Assembly (NCBI GenBank): GCA_016806145.1
Contig: CP063166.1
Span: forward strand, 2,170,001-2,234,000
Reading direction: 5' to 3'
Length of the DNA: 64,000 nucleotides
Source of the DNA: Variovorax paradoxus
Lineage (GTDB): Bacteria; Pseudomonadota; Gammaproteobacteria; Burkholderiales; Burkholderiaceae_C
Shown: piece after piece, positions 53,106 through 62,440 of the stretch
Position numbering within the stretch: position 1 is the first letter of the stretch
Layout of the letters: each line of letters starts with the position of its first letter
Notes under the pieces: generated by a model
Databases searched by the model: none
What the model saw: only the letters and a program-made list of their open reading frames with translations
Told to the model about the DNA's origin: nothing
Position numbers and translations under genes: made by a program

Positions 53106-54125
53106 ATGCCACAGACCGCCGCCACAGCCACACTCCCTGCCGAGGCGGACCACACCGACGCCGCCTCCGTTCCCCAAAGTCTCTGGCGCCGCTGCAAGCG
53201 CTGGGCGTTGCCCGTGCTCGGCATCGTGGTGCTGGGCCTCTTGCTCTCGCACGCGCACAAGGTCGACTGGGCCGGTGCGTGGCAGGCGCTGCAGCGCTAT
53301 CCGTTGTGGCTGCTGCTCGGCGTGCTCGCGCTCTCGACCGCCAGCCATGCGCTCTATGGCTGCTTCGACCTGCTCGGCCGGCTGCACACGCGGCACAAGC
53401 TCGCCGCCTGGCGCACCTGGGCCATCGCGGTCACGAGCTATGCCTTCAACCTGAACCTCGGCTCGCTGGTGGGCGGCGTCGCGATGCGCGCGCGGCTCTA
53501 TGCGCGCGCCGGGCTCGACGAGGCCACGGTGGCGCAGATCGTCGGCCTCAGCCTTGCGACCAACTGGCTGGGCTACGGCCTGCTGGCCGGCGGTCTGTTC
53601 GCCGCGGGCGCGATCGACCCGCCGCGTCAGGCGCACCTGGGCGTGGTGGCCTTCCGTGCCATCGGCGTGCTGATGATCGCGCTCGCAATCGGCTACGTGA
53701 TCGCCTGCGGCCTGACGCGCGGCAAGCGCTGGACCCTGCGCGGGCGCAGCGTGCAGCTGCCCTCGGCGCGGCTCGCGCTGTTGCAGATCTCGCTGTCGGC
53801 CTGCAACTGGGCGCTGATGGGCGCGGCGATGTACCTGCTGCTCGGGCAGAAGGTGCCGTACGCGACCACGCTGTCGGTGCTGATGGCGGCCTCGATCGTG
53901 GGCGTGTTCACGCCCATTCCGGCCGGGCTCGGCGTGCTCGAGGCGGTGTACCTCGCGCTGCTGTCGGGCAGCGTGCGGCAGGGCACCCTGATGGGCGCGG
54001 TGCTGGCCTATCGCGCGCTCTACTACCTGCTGCCGCTGGGCGGTGGGGTGCTGATGTACCTGCTGCTCGAGCGCCATGCGTCGACGCATCCGGATACCGC
54101 CGCGGCCGATGCCGCCGCTACTTGA
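53106..54125 (+). CDS. YbhN/LPG synthase TM-domain (UPF0104) membrane protein
   Basis: A 339-residue inner-membrane protein with about eight helices, of the flippase-like family related to the membrane part of lysylphosphatidylglycerol synthase MprF. Features: first helix about 37-55 (ALPVLGIVVLGLLLS), the loop SYAFNLNLGSLVGGVAMRARLYARAGL, and TPIPAGLGVLEAVYLALLSG, the conserved family segment. It lacks the soluble aminoacyl-transferase domain, so lipid transport rather than lysylation is likely. Its 3' end overlaps the end of the convergent DUF421 gene by 8 bp. Confidence 0.85.
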   Translation: MPQTAATATLPAEADHTDAASVPQSLWRRCKRWALPVLGIVVLGLLLSHAHKVDWAGAWQALQRYPLWLLLGVLALSTASHALYGCFDLLGRLHTRHKLAAWRTWAIAVTSYAFNLNLGSLVGGVAMRARLYARAGLDEATVAQIVGLSLATNWLGYGLLAGGLFAAGAIDPPRQAHLGVVAFRAIGVLMIALAIGYVIACGLTRGKRWTLRGRSVQLPSARLALLQISLSACNWALMGAAMYLLLGQKVPYATTLSVLMAASIVGVFTPIPAGLGVLEAVYLALLSGSVRQGTLMGAVLAYRALYYLLPLGGGVLMYLLLERHASTHPDTAAADAAAT

Positions 54126-54660
54126 CGGCCTCGCTGCCGGTCCGCGGCGGCGGCTGCCGAGGCTTGTCCTGCTTGTCGTCGGCATAGGTCGAGACGCTGA
54201 GCTGGCCATCGCTCTCCATGCGCGCGACCCGCACCTTCGCGATGTCCTCCACGCCCTGTTCGCGCAGCTTGGCCCCGAGCTCCTCGAGCGTGATCATCTG
54301 CCGGCGCAGCGCGCGATGAACGGGCCGGCCATGCTTCACGATCACCTCGGCCGGCGGATCGAGGAAGCGCGACACCGCCTTCACGTGGTAGCCGAGCCAG
54401 TCGAGTCCGAAGTTCCAGGCGATCAGCGTGCTCAGCAGCACGAAGCCGTCGCCCAGGGTCTTGTAGTCGCCCTGCATGCCGTTGCTCGCCGCGTCGGCCA
54501 CCAGCACGACGAACAGCAGGTCGGCCACGCCGAGCGAGCCGACGTCGCGTCGCAACACGAAGCGGAACACGACCAGCAGGAACCAGTAGACGGCGCTGCC
54601 GCGCAGCACCATTTCCCACAGGGGCAGTTCGGGCGTGAGGAGGGCGGCGAGTTCGGACAT
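54118..54660 (-). CDS. DUF421 (YetF-like) membrane protein
   Basis: A 180-residue protein with three N-terminal helices (about 13-95) and a C-terminal cytosolic domain. Family pieces: YWFLLVVFRFVLRRDVGSLGVADLLFVVLVADAASN read in parts, VIVKHGRPVHRALRRQMITLEEL, and VRVARMESDGQLSV. YetF proteins of Bacillus are linked to spore or membrane stress, but the role in proteobacteria is unknown. Divergent from the DUF4142 gene; the 216 bp between holds no recognisable gene. Confidence 0.88.
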   Translation of the reverse strand: MSELAALLTPELPLWEMVLRGSAVYWFLLVVFRFVLRRDVGSLGVADLLFVVLVADAASNGMQGDYKTLGDGFVLLSTLIAWNFGLDWLGYHVKAVSRFLDPPAEVIVKHGRPVHRALRRQMITLEELGAKLREQGVEDIAKVRVARMESDGQLSVSTYADDKQDKPRQPPPRTGSEAVK

Positions 54661-54876
54661 GCGGGCACTGTGGGCAAGGTGCGCGCGCGCGGGGCGTCGG
54701 CGGGACGCGCGATCGCTTGCAGGCGGCGACGAAAAGGCTTCGGCTTGTGCGAGCAAGGGGCCGCTTCCTACGCCGTGGGCCGCAGGGCGGGTGCAGCGTG
54801 GCCACAGGCGGCCGTCGCTGGCCCGTGGTGCCTTGGCGATGCCCGCGTTCTCCCGTTGCAGATTGCGAGGTCCGGC

Positions 54877-55512
54877 ATGCATTGCGTTTCGACTCCCAGC
54901 CACTCCCTCCGAGCGCGTAACCGCGCGATCGCTTGCGCCCTCGTGCTCGGTGGCGCGGCCGTCGCCGTCCCCACGGCCATCGCGGCCGAACCCGCGGTGC
55001 GGCTCGCCCAGGCCGCCCAGGCGCCCGCGAACCCCGCGCCCGTCGGCGCCTTGAGCGCACCCGACCGCAGCCTGATGACGCTGGCCGCGGGCGCCGGTCT
55101 CTACGAGGTGGAGGTCTCGAAGCTCGCCGCCGCCAAGGCCGTGAGCTCCGAAGTGAAGGACTACGCGCTGATGCTGGCGAAGCACCACGGCGAATCGAAC
55201 CAGGCGCTGCGCCAGCTGGCCGCGCGCAAATCGGTGCCGCTGGTGGCCGAGATCCCGGCCGACAAGAAGGCGCGCGTCGAGGCGCTGCAGGGCCTCTCGG
55301 GCGAGGGCTTCGACCGGGCCTATGTGGACCGTGTCGGCATCCAGGACCACGAGGCCGACATCCGCCTGTTCGAGAACATGGCGCGCGACGCCAGCGATCC
55401 CGACCTGCGTGCCTTCGCCGAGAAGACGCTGCCGGTGCTCAGGACGCACCTGGACGCCGCGAAGACGATGGCGAGCAATCGGCGCCCGGCGCAGACGCCG
55501 GCGTCGCAGTGA
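54877..55512 (+). CDS. DUF4142 secreted protein
   Basis: A 211-residue protein with a signal peptide (about 1-36, ending AIAAEP) and a four-helix, ferritin-like DUF4142 domain (about 60-200): FMT-type start DRSLMTLAAGAGLYEVEVSKLA, LMLAKHHGESNQALRQLA, and a C-terminal AEKTLPVLRTHLDAAK. Family members are periplasmic or outer-membrane-associated and usually found with stress genes. It ends 13 bp before ligD on the same strand. Confidence 0.88.
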   Translation: MHCVSTPSHSLRARNRAIACALVLGGAAVAVPTAIAAEPAVRLAQAAQAPANPAPVGALSAPDRSLMTLAAGAGLYEVEVSKLAAAKAVSSEVKDYALMLAKHHGESNQALRQLAARKSVPLVAEIPADKKARVEALQGLSGEGFDRAYVDRVGIQDHEADIRLFENMARDASDPDLRAFAEKTLPVLRTHLDAAKTMASNRRPAQTPASQ

Positions 55513-55525
55513 CACTCGTCCCCGC

Positions 55526-58084
55526 ATGGCGCGCACCGCCGCACTGAAGCGCTACAAGGAAAAGCGCAATTTCGCCATCACGCCCGAGCCCGCCGAGGGC
55601 GGCGAGTCGCTGCCCGGCGCATTGCAGTTCGTGGTGCAGAAGCACTGGGCGCGCAGCCTGCACTACGACTTCCGCATCGAGATCGACGGCACCATGAAGA
55701 GCTGGGCCGTGCCCAAGGGCCCGAGTTACGACCCGCACGACAAGCGCATGGCGATGCATGTGGAAGACCATCCGGTGTCGTACAACGCCTTCGAGGGCGA
55801 GATTCCCGCGAAGCAGTACGGCGCGGGCAAGGTGATCGTCTGGGACAAGGGCTTCTGGGTGCCGCTGGGCGATGTGCGCAAGGACTACCGCGCGGGCCAC
55901 ATCAAGTTCGAGCTGCATGGCCACAAGCTGCGCGGGCGCTGGGCGCTGGTGCGCATGAAGGCGCGCAAGGAGGGCAGCGGCGATCCGTGGCTCTTGATCA
56001 AGGAGCGCGACGAGCTCGCGCGCGAGGCCGCGGACTTCAGCGTGGTCGACCAGTTCCCCGACAGCGTGGCCGCGCTCGCGATGCCGCAGGCGAGCACGGT
56101 GTCGAAGCCCGTCGCGAAGAAGGCGGCGCGAACACGCGCCGGGTGGCCCGAAGAAGCCGTCGAGGCCGAGCCGCCAGCCAGGCTCGCGCCGTTGCTCGCC
56201 ACGCTGGTCGACGGGCCGCCGCCGAATCCAGGCGACTGGCTCTACGAGATCAAGTTCGACGGCTACCGGCTGCTCGCGCGCATCGAGGGCAAGCAGGTGC
56301 GCCTGTTCACGCGCAACGGCCATGACTGGAGCGATCGCATGCCGCACCTGGTGCGCGCGATCCAGCGCATGAAGCTGAAGCCGGGCTGGCTCGACGGCGA
56401 GATCGTCGTGCTCGACGAGGCCGGCCGCACCGACTTCCAGGCGCTGCAGAGCGCCTTCGACAGCACGCGCACCCAGGACATCGTCTATTTCCTGTTCGAC
56501 CTGCCGTACTACGGCGGCCACGACCTGCGCGCCGTGCCGCTGGTCGAGCGGCGCGCGCTGCTCGAGCGGCTGCTCGCCGATCCGCCGCCCGAGATCCGCT
56601 TCAGCGCGGTGTTCGACGCACCGCCCGAGGACATCGTGGCCTCGGCCTGCCGCATCGGGCTCGAGGGCGTGATCGGCAAGCGGCGCGACAGCGCCTACCG
56701 CTCGCGCCGTTCGCCCGACTGGATCAAGCTCAAGTGCGCGCGCAGGCAGGAGTTCGTGGTCGTCGGCTACACCGACCCGCAGGGTTCGCGCACGGGCTTC
56801 GGCTCGCTGCTGCTCGGCGTGCACGACGACCACGGCGAGTTGGTGTTCTCGGGCGGCGTGGGCACGGGCTTCAACGAACGCATGCTGGGCGAGATCTTCG
56901 CGCGGCTCCAGCCGCTCGCGGTCGACAAGAGTCCGTTCAAGCAGCGCATCGAGAACGAGCGCCGCGCGCACTGGGTCAAGCCGGTGCTGGTGGCCGAGGT
57001 CGCGTTCTCGGAATGGACGCAGGATGGCCATGTGCGCCACCCGGTGTTCCATGCGCTGCGCAGCGACAAGCCCGCGAAGCAGATCGTGCGCGAGGCGCCG
57101 GTGGCCACGCGCGCGGCGGACCGGGCGCCGGCGAAGACCCAGGCGAAGACCCCGACGAAAGGCCCGGCCGCCACCTTGCCCGCCAACTTCAAGGTCTCGC
57201 ATGCCGACCGCGTGGTCGATACCTCGACCGGCATCACCAAGGTCGAGGTGGTGCGCTTCTACGGCCTGGTCGCGCCGCTGATGATGGAGCATTTGCGCGG
57301 CCGGCCGGTGTCGCTGGTGCGCGCGCCGCGCGGCATCGGCGGGCAGCTGTTCTTCCAGAAGCATCTCGAGGACGGCAGCATCGAGGGCATCCGCCAGCTC
57401 GACCCCGCGCTGTGGCCCGCGCATCCCGCGCTGATCGAGGTGGCGGCGGCGCTCGGCCTGCCGGGCGCGGCGCAGATGAACGTGATCGAGCTGCACACCT
57501 TGAACGCCGTCAAGTCCGCGATCGACAAGCCCGACCGGATGACCTTCGACCTCGACCCCGGCGAAGGCGTCGACTGGCCCGTGATGCTGCAGGCCGTGGA
57601 GCTGATGCGCGTGATCCTGGTCGAGCTCGGGCTCGTGCCCTTCTGCAAGACCAGCGGCGGCAAGGGCCTGCACGTGGTGGTGCCGCTGCGCCGCGTGCAC
57701 GGCTGGGACGCGGTGAAGGATTTCTCGCAGGCCATCGTGCGCCACATGGCGCGCACCCTGCCGCAACTCTTCGTGGCGAAGAGCGGACCCTCGAACCGCG
57801 TGGGCCGCATCTTCATCGACTACCTGCGCAACGGCTTCGGCGCGACCACGGTCAGCGCCTGGTCGGTGCGCGCGCGGCCGGGCATGGGCGTGTCGGTGCC
57901 GGTGGCATGGGACGAGGTGCCCGACCTGCGCGGCGGCGCGCACTGGACCTTGCGCGACATCCACACGCGGCTCGATCGCGGCAATGCGCCGTGGGAGGGC
58001 TATGCGAAGGGGGCGCGCAGTCCGAATGCGGCGATGAAGATGCTCGGCTTCGACGCGAAGAAGGCCGGCGGCCGCGGCCGCTGA
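55526..58084 (+). CDS. ligD: DNA ligase D (non-homologous end joining)
   Basis: An 852-residue three-domain repair enzyme. Residues 1-165: 3'-phosphoesterase (HWARSLHYDFRIEIDG, DHPVSYNAFEG). Residues 215-540: ATP-dependent ligase with adenylated Lys243 in YEIKFDGYRL. Residues 570-850: archaeo-eukaryotic primase-type polymerase (TFDLDPGEGVDW, SGGKGLHVVVPL, SKSGPSNR-type loop). The domain order PE-Lig-Pol is that of Pseudomonas and Burkholderiales LigD. Its partner Ku is not encoded anywhere in this window. Confidence 0.95.
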   Translation: MARTAALKRYKEKRNFAITPEPAEGGESLPGALQFVVQKHWARSLHYDFRIEIDGTMKSWAVPKGPSYDPHDKRMAMHVEDHPVSYNAFEGEIPAKQYGAGKVIVWDKGFWVPLGDVRKDYRAGHIKFELHGHKLRGRWALVRMKARKEGSGDPWLLIKERDELAREAADFSVVDQFPDSVAALAMPQASTVSKPVAKKAARTRAGWPEEAVEAEPPARLAPLLATLVDGPPPNPGDWLYEIKFDGYRLLARIEGKQVRLFTRNGHDWSDRMPHLVRAIQRMKLKPGWLDGEIVVLDEAGRTDFQALQSAFDSTRTQDIVYFLFDLPYYGGHDLRAVPLVERRALLERLLADPPPEIRFSAVFDAPPEDIVASACRIGLEGVIGKRRDSAYRSRRSPDWIKLKCARRQEFVVVGYTDPQGSRTGFGSLLLGVHDDHGELVFSGGVGTGFNERMLGEIFARLQPLAVDKSPFKQRIENERRAHWVKPVLVAEVAFSEWTQDGHVRHPVFHALRSDKPAKQIVREAPVATRAADRAPAKTQAKTPTKGPAATLPANFKVSHADRVVDTSTGITKVEVVRFYGLVAPLMMEHLRGRPVSLVRAPRGIGGQLFFQKHLEDGSIEGIRQLDPALWPAHPALIEVAAALGLPGAAQMNVIELHTLNAVKSAIDKPDRMTFDLDPGEGVDWPVMLQAVELMRVILVELGLVPFCKTSGGKGLHVVVPLRRVHGWDAVKDFSQAIVRHMARTLPQLFVAKSGPSNRVGRIFIDYLRNGFGATTVSAWSVRARPGMGVSVPVAWDEVPDLRGGAHWTLRDIHTRLDRGNAPWEGYAKGARSPNAAMKMLGFDAKKAGGRGR

Positions 58085-58103
58085 CCCGGGGCCCCCGGCG
58101 CGG

Positions 58104-59330
58104 TCAGAAGGCGTGCCGGATGCCGACGTCGTAGCCGGTCGCGCCGCGCGGCTCCATGCCGCCCTTGGTCACGTAGGCCGCCTGCGGAAAGATCGCCGGC
58201 AGGCTCAGCACCAGCGGGGTGACACCCATCACGCCCGGATTGTTGTGGCCGTCGCGGATGCCGATGCGCGCCACCGTCGCATAGAGCGCGGTGCGCCGGG
58301 ACAGGTTGTGCACGTAGCCCAGCGCCAGCTTGTCGACCGAGGCGTTGCCGCCGGGCATGCCGTTGCCGTTGCTGAAATTCACGCGCGCGAACGAGGCGCG
58401 CACGACGCCCGGCCCCACCGGCATGTTGAGTCCGGCGACGAAGCCGTCGTAGCGGTCGGTGACCCGGCTGCCGAACGGGCCGGCGTCGTCGCGCGCATTC
58501 CGCACGCGGGACCATTCGCCGAACAGCTTCACCGCGCCGAAGTCGTAGGAGCCGCCGAGGTTCAGGCTCCTGATCTTCTCGCCGCCGGGCGCGGCGCTCA
58601 CGAGCGTGCTCTCGCCGTAGCCCAGCGCCACGTCGGCCGGACCGCCGGTCCATCCCACGCGCGCGCCGGCATAGCGGCCGCGGCCGGACGGGCTGTCGCT
58701 CGCGTCGCTCGCCTTCACGTTCTCGTGCAAGGCGTACTGCACCTGGCCGTAGAAGCCGCCGAGCCCCGGCGGCAGGAAGTAGCTGAGGGCGTTGCTGGTG
58801 CGCAGGTAGCTGTCGGTGCCGGCCGAGAGCGCGCCGTTGAGCAGGCCGCCGGTGGCGAGCGCCCGCGAGGCGGCGAGGTTGCTGTTGACCACGGCGATCA
58901 GGTTGGTGCCGACGCCGTTGACGCCGAAGGGATCGAACACGCCGTCGTTCCAGAACGAGGCGGTGTAGTCGCGGCCCAGGCGCAGTTCGCCGAACGGTCC
59001 CGAGAGGCTCAGGGTGGAGCGGCGGCCGAAGTTGCCGATGCCGCCGCCGTTGTCGTTGGCCAGCGGCGCCTCGAGCCAGAAGCCGGCCGCGAGGCCGCCG
59101 CCCAGGTCCTCGGTGCCGCGAAAGCCCAGCCGGCTGGACGCGTAGCCCGAGGGCGAGAGCGCGGTCTGGCTCTGCGTGATCTGGCGCGGCGCCGCGAGGC
59201 CCCAGGACCGGCTGCGGGTGCTGTAGTGGCTGATGCCGGCGTCGATGACGCCGAACACGGTGAGGGCGGATTGCGCGGCGGCACCGCCCGTGGCGGCCAG
59301 CAGCGACAGGGCCAGCGTGGTGGTCTTCAT
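58104..59330 (-). CDS. Betaproteobacterial trimeric porin
   Basis: A 408-residue outer-membrane porin of the Bordetella/Neisseria type. Signal peptide of 19 residues (MKTTTLALSLLAATGGAAA), first strand SALTVFGVIDAGISHYST, the marker SRLGFRGTEDLGGGLAAGFWLE, and a C-terminal strand ending in GYDVGIRHAF with the terminal Phe needed for assembly. Last gene of the five-gene minus-strand operon, 11 bp after the oxidoreductase, so it probably admits the operon's substrate. Confidence 0.93.
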   Translation of the reverse strand: MKTTTLALSLLAATGGAAAQSALTVFGVIDAGISHYSTRSRSWGLAAPRQITQSQTALSPSGYASSRLGFRGTEDLGGGLAAGFWLEAPLANDNGGGIGNFGRRSTLSLSGPFGELRLGRDYTASFWNDGVFDPFGVNGVGTNLIAVVNSNLAASRALATGGLLNGALSAGTDSYLRTSNALSYFLPPGLGGFYGQVQYALHENVKASDASDSPSGRGRYAGARVGWTGGPADVALGYGESTLVSAAPGGEKIRSLNLGGSYDFGAVKLFGEWSRVRNARDDAGPFGSRVTDRYDGFVAGLNMPVGPGVVRASFARVNFSNGNGMPGGNASVDKLALGYVHNLSRRTALYATVARIGIRDGHNNPGVMGVTPLVLSLPAIFPQAAYVTKGGMEPRGATGYDVGIRHAF

Positions 59331-59341
59331 GGCGGGCCTGC

Positions 59342-60313
59342 TCAGGGAACCAGCACGGTCGATCCGGCCGTCTGGCGTGACTCGAGCGCGCGATGGGCCT
59401 GCGCCGCATCGGCGAGCGCGAAGCTGCGTTGCGGCTCGCTGACGATGCGCCCGGCCAGCACGTGGTCGAACAGCTCGCGCGCCATCCCGAGCATGTGGGC
59501 GCGCGGCTGGATATAGTGCGCCATCGCCGGCCGCGTCATCCACAGCGAGCCCTTGGCCGCGAGCAGCTGCGAGTCGATCACCACCGAGCCCGAGGAGGTG
59601 CCGTTGCTGACCAGCGTGCCGCGCGGCTGCAGGCAGTCCAGCGAATCCATCAGCGTGTCCTTGCCCACCGAGTCGTAGACCACCGGCACGCCGCGGCCGC
59701 CGGTGATCTCGCGCACGCGCTCGACGGTGTTCTCGCGCGCGGTCACGATGACGTGGGCGCAGCCGGCGGCCCGGGCGAGCGCCGCCTTCTCGTCGGTGCC
59801 GACGGTGCCGATCATCGTGACGCCCAGGGCGCGCGCCCACTGGCAGGCGATCAGGCCGACGCCGCCGGCGGCCGCGTGGTAGAGGATGGTCTCGCCGGCC
59901 TGCAGCGGACGGACCTGGCGGAACAGGTACTGCGCCGTCATGCCCTTCATCATCAGCGTGGCGGCGGTGCGGTCGGGGAGGCCTTCGGGCAGCGGGATCA
60001 GCACCGCGGCGGGCATCACGCGGACCTGCGAGTAGGCGCCCTGCGGACCCGTGAGGTAGCCCACGCGGTCCCCGGCCTTGACCTCCGTCACGCCGGGACC
60101 GACGGCCTCCACCACGCCGACCGCGTCCGAGCCCAGCCCGTCGGGCAGCGCCAGCGGATAGCGGCCGGTGCGGAAGTAGATGTCGATGAAGTTGACCGCG
60201 ATGAAGCTGTGGCGCACGCGCGCCTGGCCGGGGCCGGGGTCCGCGACCTCGACGTTCTCGAGCCGCAGGACTTCGGGACCGCCGGTCTCGTGGAAGCGGA
60301 TGGCTTGGGGCAT
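59342..60313 (-). CDS. NADPH:quinone oxidoreductase-like (zeta-crystallin type MDR)
   Basis: A 323-residue zinc-free medium-chain reductase. N-terminal IRFHETGGPEVLRLE, the GroES-like domain with NFIDIYFRTG, the cofactor fold AAAGGVGLIACQWA, and C-terminal RIVSEPQRSFALADAAQAHRAL read in parts. Matches Qor in length and motifs. In this operon it probably reduces an enone or quinone-like intermediate rather than acting in general detoxification. 11 bp before the porin, 31 bp after the Bug gene. Confidence 0.92.
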   Translation of the reverse strand: MPQAIRFHETGGPEVLRLENVEVADPGPGQARVRHSFIAVNFIDIYFRTGRYPLALPDGLGSDAVGVVEAVGPGVTEVKAGDRVGYLTGPQGAYSQVRVMPAAVLIPLPEGLPDRTAATLMMKGMTAQYLFRQVRPLQAGETILYHAAAGGVGLIACQWARALGVTMIGTVGTDEKAALARAAGCAHVIVTARENTVERVREITGGRGVPVVYDSVGKDTLMDSLDCLQPRGTLVSNGTSSGSVVIDSQLLAAKGSLWMTRPAMAHYIQPRAHMLGMARELFDHVLAGRIVSEPQRSFALADAAQAHRALESRQTAGSTVLVP

Positions 60314-60344
60314 GGCGATGTCTCCTCGTTGTTCTGGATGGTCT

Positions 60345-61316
60345 TCAGTTCAGGCGGATGTCGTAGCGCTTGACGATGCCGGCGTTGCGGGTGAACTCCT
60401 CGCGCAGTTCGTCGCGGGCCTGCGCGGGGGTGCGGTCGGCCATCGGCTCGAAGCCGGCGTTGGCCACGCTCGCACGCACCGCCGGGTTGGCCGCGACCTT
60501 GCGCAGCACCGCGTGGATCTTCTCGACCAGCGGCGCCGGCATCTGCGAGGACGCGATCACGCCGGTCCAGTTGGCGAAGTCGAGCGCCGGGTAGCCGAGT
60601 TCGGCGAAGGTGGGCACGGCGGGAAATTCGGGCAGCCGGGCCTGGGTCGCGACCGCCAGCAGCCGCACCCGGTTGGCGGCGATCAGCGGCCGGGCCGTGA
60701 CCGAGCCGTCGAACATCAGCGGCACCTGGCCGCCCATGACCTGCGCCAGCGCGGGCGCGGAACCGGGGTAGGGCACATGCTGCATGTCGAGCCCGGCCGC
60801 CTGGTTGAGGATGGCGCCCGCGTACTGCGAAGCCGTGCCGGCGCTGTAGGAGGCATAGGAGACCTGGTCCGGATGGGCCTTCACATAGGCGATCACCTCC
60901 TTCGCGTCCCTGGCCGGGAATTGCGGCGAGGCGATCAGCAGCAGCGAGGAGCGCGCCATCAGCGCGACCGGCTGCACGTCCTTGAGCGGATCGAAGCCGC
61001 CCCTGAGCACGTGCGGTACCTCGGTGAGCACGTTGCTCGCGGTCATCATCAGCGTCTGGCCGTCGGCCGGCTGGGACAGCAGGTACTTCACGGCGATCGC
61101 CCCGCCGGCGCCCGGCCTGTTCTCGACCACCACCGGCTGGCCGATGTCGCGCGCGAGCTGGTCGCCCACGATGCGCGCGAGCACGTCGATGGTGCCGCCG
61201 GGCGGCGCGGGGACGATCATCTTCACCGGCTTGTCGGTGTAGGCATGGGTCCAGGGCGAGCCCAGCGCCGACGCGGCGGCGACGAGCAGGGCGGCGAGAT
61301 GCATGAGGCGCGGCAT
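60345..61316 (-). CDS. Bug-family (tripartite tricarboxylate) substrate-binding protein
   Basis: A 323-residue periplasmic binding protein. Signal peptide to about residue 25 (SPWTHAYTD), then KPVKMIVPAPPGGTIDVLARIV and VENRPGAGGA. Third gene in the TauD/BKACE operon, so its ligand is probably the compound broken down by those enzymes. TctAB are absent. It is the fourth orphan Bug protein of the window, each in a different operon. Confidence 0.91.
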   Translation of the reverse strand: MPRLMHLAALLVAAASALGSPWTHAYTDKPVKMIVPAPPGGTIDVLARIVGDQLARDIGQPVVVENRPGAGGAIAVKYLLSQPADGQTLMMTASNVLTEVPHVLRGGFDPLKDVQPVALMARSSLLLIASPQFPARDAKEVIAYVKAHPDQVSYASYSAGTASQYAGAILNQAAGLDMQHVPYPGSAPALAQVMGGQVPLMFDGSVTARPLIAANRVRLLAVATQARLPEFPAVPTFAELGYPALDFANWTGVIASSQMPAPLVEKIHAVLRKVAANPAVRASVANAGFEPMADRTPAQARDELREEFTRNAGIVKRYDIRLN

Positions 61317-61338
61317 GGCTGCTCCGGTGCGTGAAGCT

Positions 61339-62397
61339 TCAGGCGGCCTTGCGCAGGAAGCCCTGCTGGCCGCCGTTGCGGTTGGGCGCGAAGCCGTTGG
61401 CCCGCAGCGTCTCTTCCACCGTGTCGTGGAAAACGCCGATCTGCGAGATCTCGCGCGCCTGTTGCGCGGTGGCGATCGGGCGGCCGAATTCGCGCGCGAT
61501 GCGCACCAGCTGCTCGACCTGCGCGGCGGTGCCGATCTTGGCGGTGCGCGACTGGTTCCAGAGGTTGTCCTCGGTGCCGCAGCGCACGTGCAGGCCCATG
61601 GCGATGCCCATCATGTTGACCGGCAGCACGTTGAGCACCGAGCTCTCCACCGTGAGCACCGCGCCGTCGGGCACCGCGCGCACGAAGTTGGCGAGGTTGT
61701 AGATGTTCGGCGCGTCCATGCCGCCGCCGATCGCGACCCAGTTGAGCACCAGCGGACCCTTGTAGACGCCGCGGCGCATCAGCCGCTCGACCGACTCGAA
61801 GCTGTTGATGTTGTAGCACTGGAAGGCGCTCTGGATGCCCGCGGCCGTCAGGCGGCGGATGTGCTCCTCGGCCCAGCCCGGTTGCGCCGGCACCGTCATC
61901 TCCTTGTAGGCATTGAAGACGACCGGGTCCTCCATCGAGGTGCCGCGGATGTCGCGCAGGTCGAACTGCTCGAGGATGTTCATCTGCGAGGTGTTGACCG
62001 TCACCGTGACCTGGTCCGGCTTGGGGTCGAGCTCGGCCAGCATGTGGCGCGTGTCGTCCGACAGCCACTTGGCGGCCGCTCCTTCGCTCTCGGGCGCGAA
62101 CGAGATCGAGCCGCCGACCTGGATGATCATCTCGGGCACGCGCGCCCGCACGCCGGCGATCAGCTCGTTGAACTTGGACAGGCGCTTGGAGCCCTTGCCG
62201 TCGAGTTCGCGCACATGCAGGTGCAGCACGGTGGCGCCGGCTTCGTAGCAGTCCACCGCCTTCTGGATCTGCTCGTCCATCGTCACGGCGATCTCGCCGG
62301 GAAAGTCCGAAGGCAGCCAGGACGGCGCGTAGGGGGCGGCGGTGATGATCAGCGGCTGCTGGTTTTCGGGGAACAGGTGACCGTCGAGGAAGTTCAT
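61339..62397 (-). CDS. BKACE-family (beta-keto acid cleavage, DUF849) enzyme
   Basis: A 352-residue TIM-barrel zinc enzyme of the family of 3-keto-5-aminohexanoate cleavage enzyme Kce. These condense a beta-keto acid with acetyl-CoA and split it into acetoacetate and a new CoA ester. The zinc His-x-His is in VLHLHVRELDGKGSKR; other family pieces are ITAAPYAPSW and GGSISFAP. At about 350 residues it is longer than Kce (about 275), with an extension around residues 60-80 and 290-320. Substrates vary widely in this family and are not predictable here. Second gene of the operon. Confidence 0.88.
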   Translation of the reverse strand: MNFLDGHLFPENQQPLIITAAPYAPSWLPSDFPGEIAVTMDEQIQKAVDCYEAGATVLHLHVRELDGKGSKRLSKFNELIAGVRARVPEMIIQVGGSISFAPESEGAAAKWLSDDTRHMLAELDPKPDQVTVTVNTSQMNILEQFDLRDIRGTSMEDPVVFNAYKEMTVPAQPGWAEEHIRRLTAAGIQSAFQCYNINSFESVERLMRRGVYKGPLVLNWVAIGGGMDAPNIYNLANFVRAVPDGAVLTVESSVLNVLPVNMMGIAMGLHVRCGTEDNLWNQSRTAKIGTAAQVEQLVRIAREFGRPIATAQQAREISQIGVFHDTVEETLRANGFAPNRNGGQQGFLRKAA

Positions 62398-62440
62398 CGG
62401 GGGCTCCGGGGATGCGGGTGGTTCGAAGGGGAGGGGAGGC

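Noticed and set aside
52699..54773. Shared 8-mer TCCTACGC upstream of the EESFPASDP protein and the DUF4142 protein
   Set aside because: An 8-base match at different distances (63 and 103 bp) from the starts is expected by chance in 64 kb.
58085..58103. CCGGGG/CCCCGG element between the convergent ligD and porin genes
   Set aside because: Only 19 bp, with no adequate loop or U-run on either strand; not supported as a bidirectional terminator.
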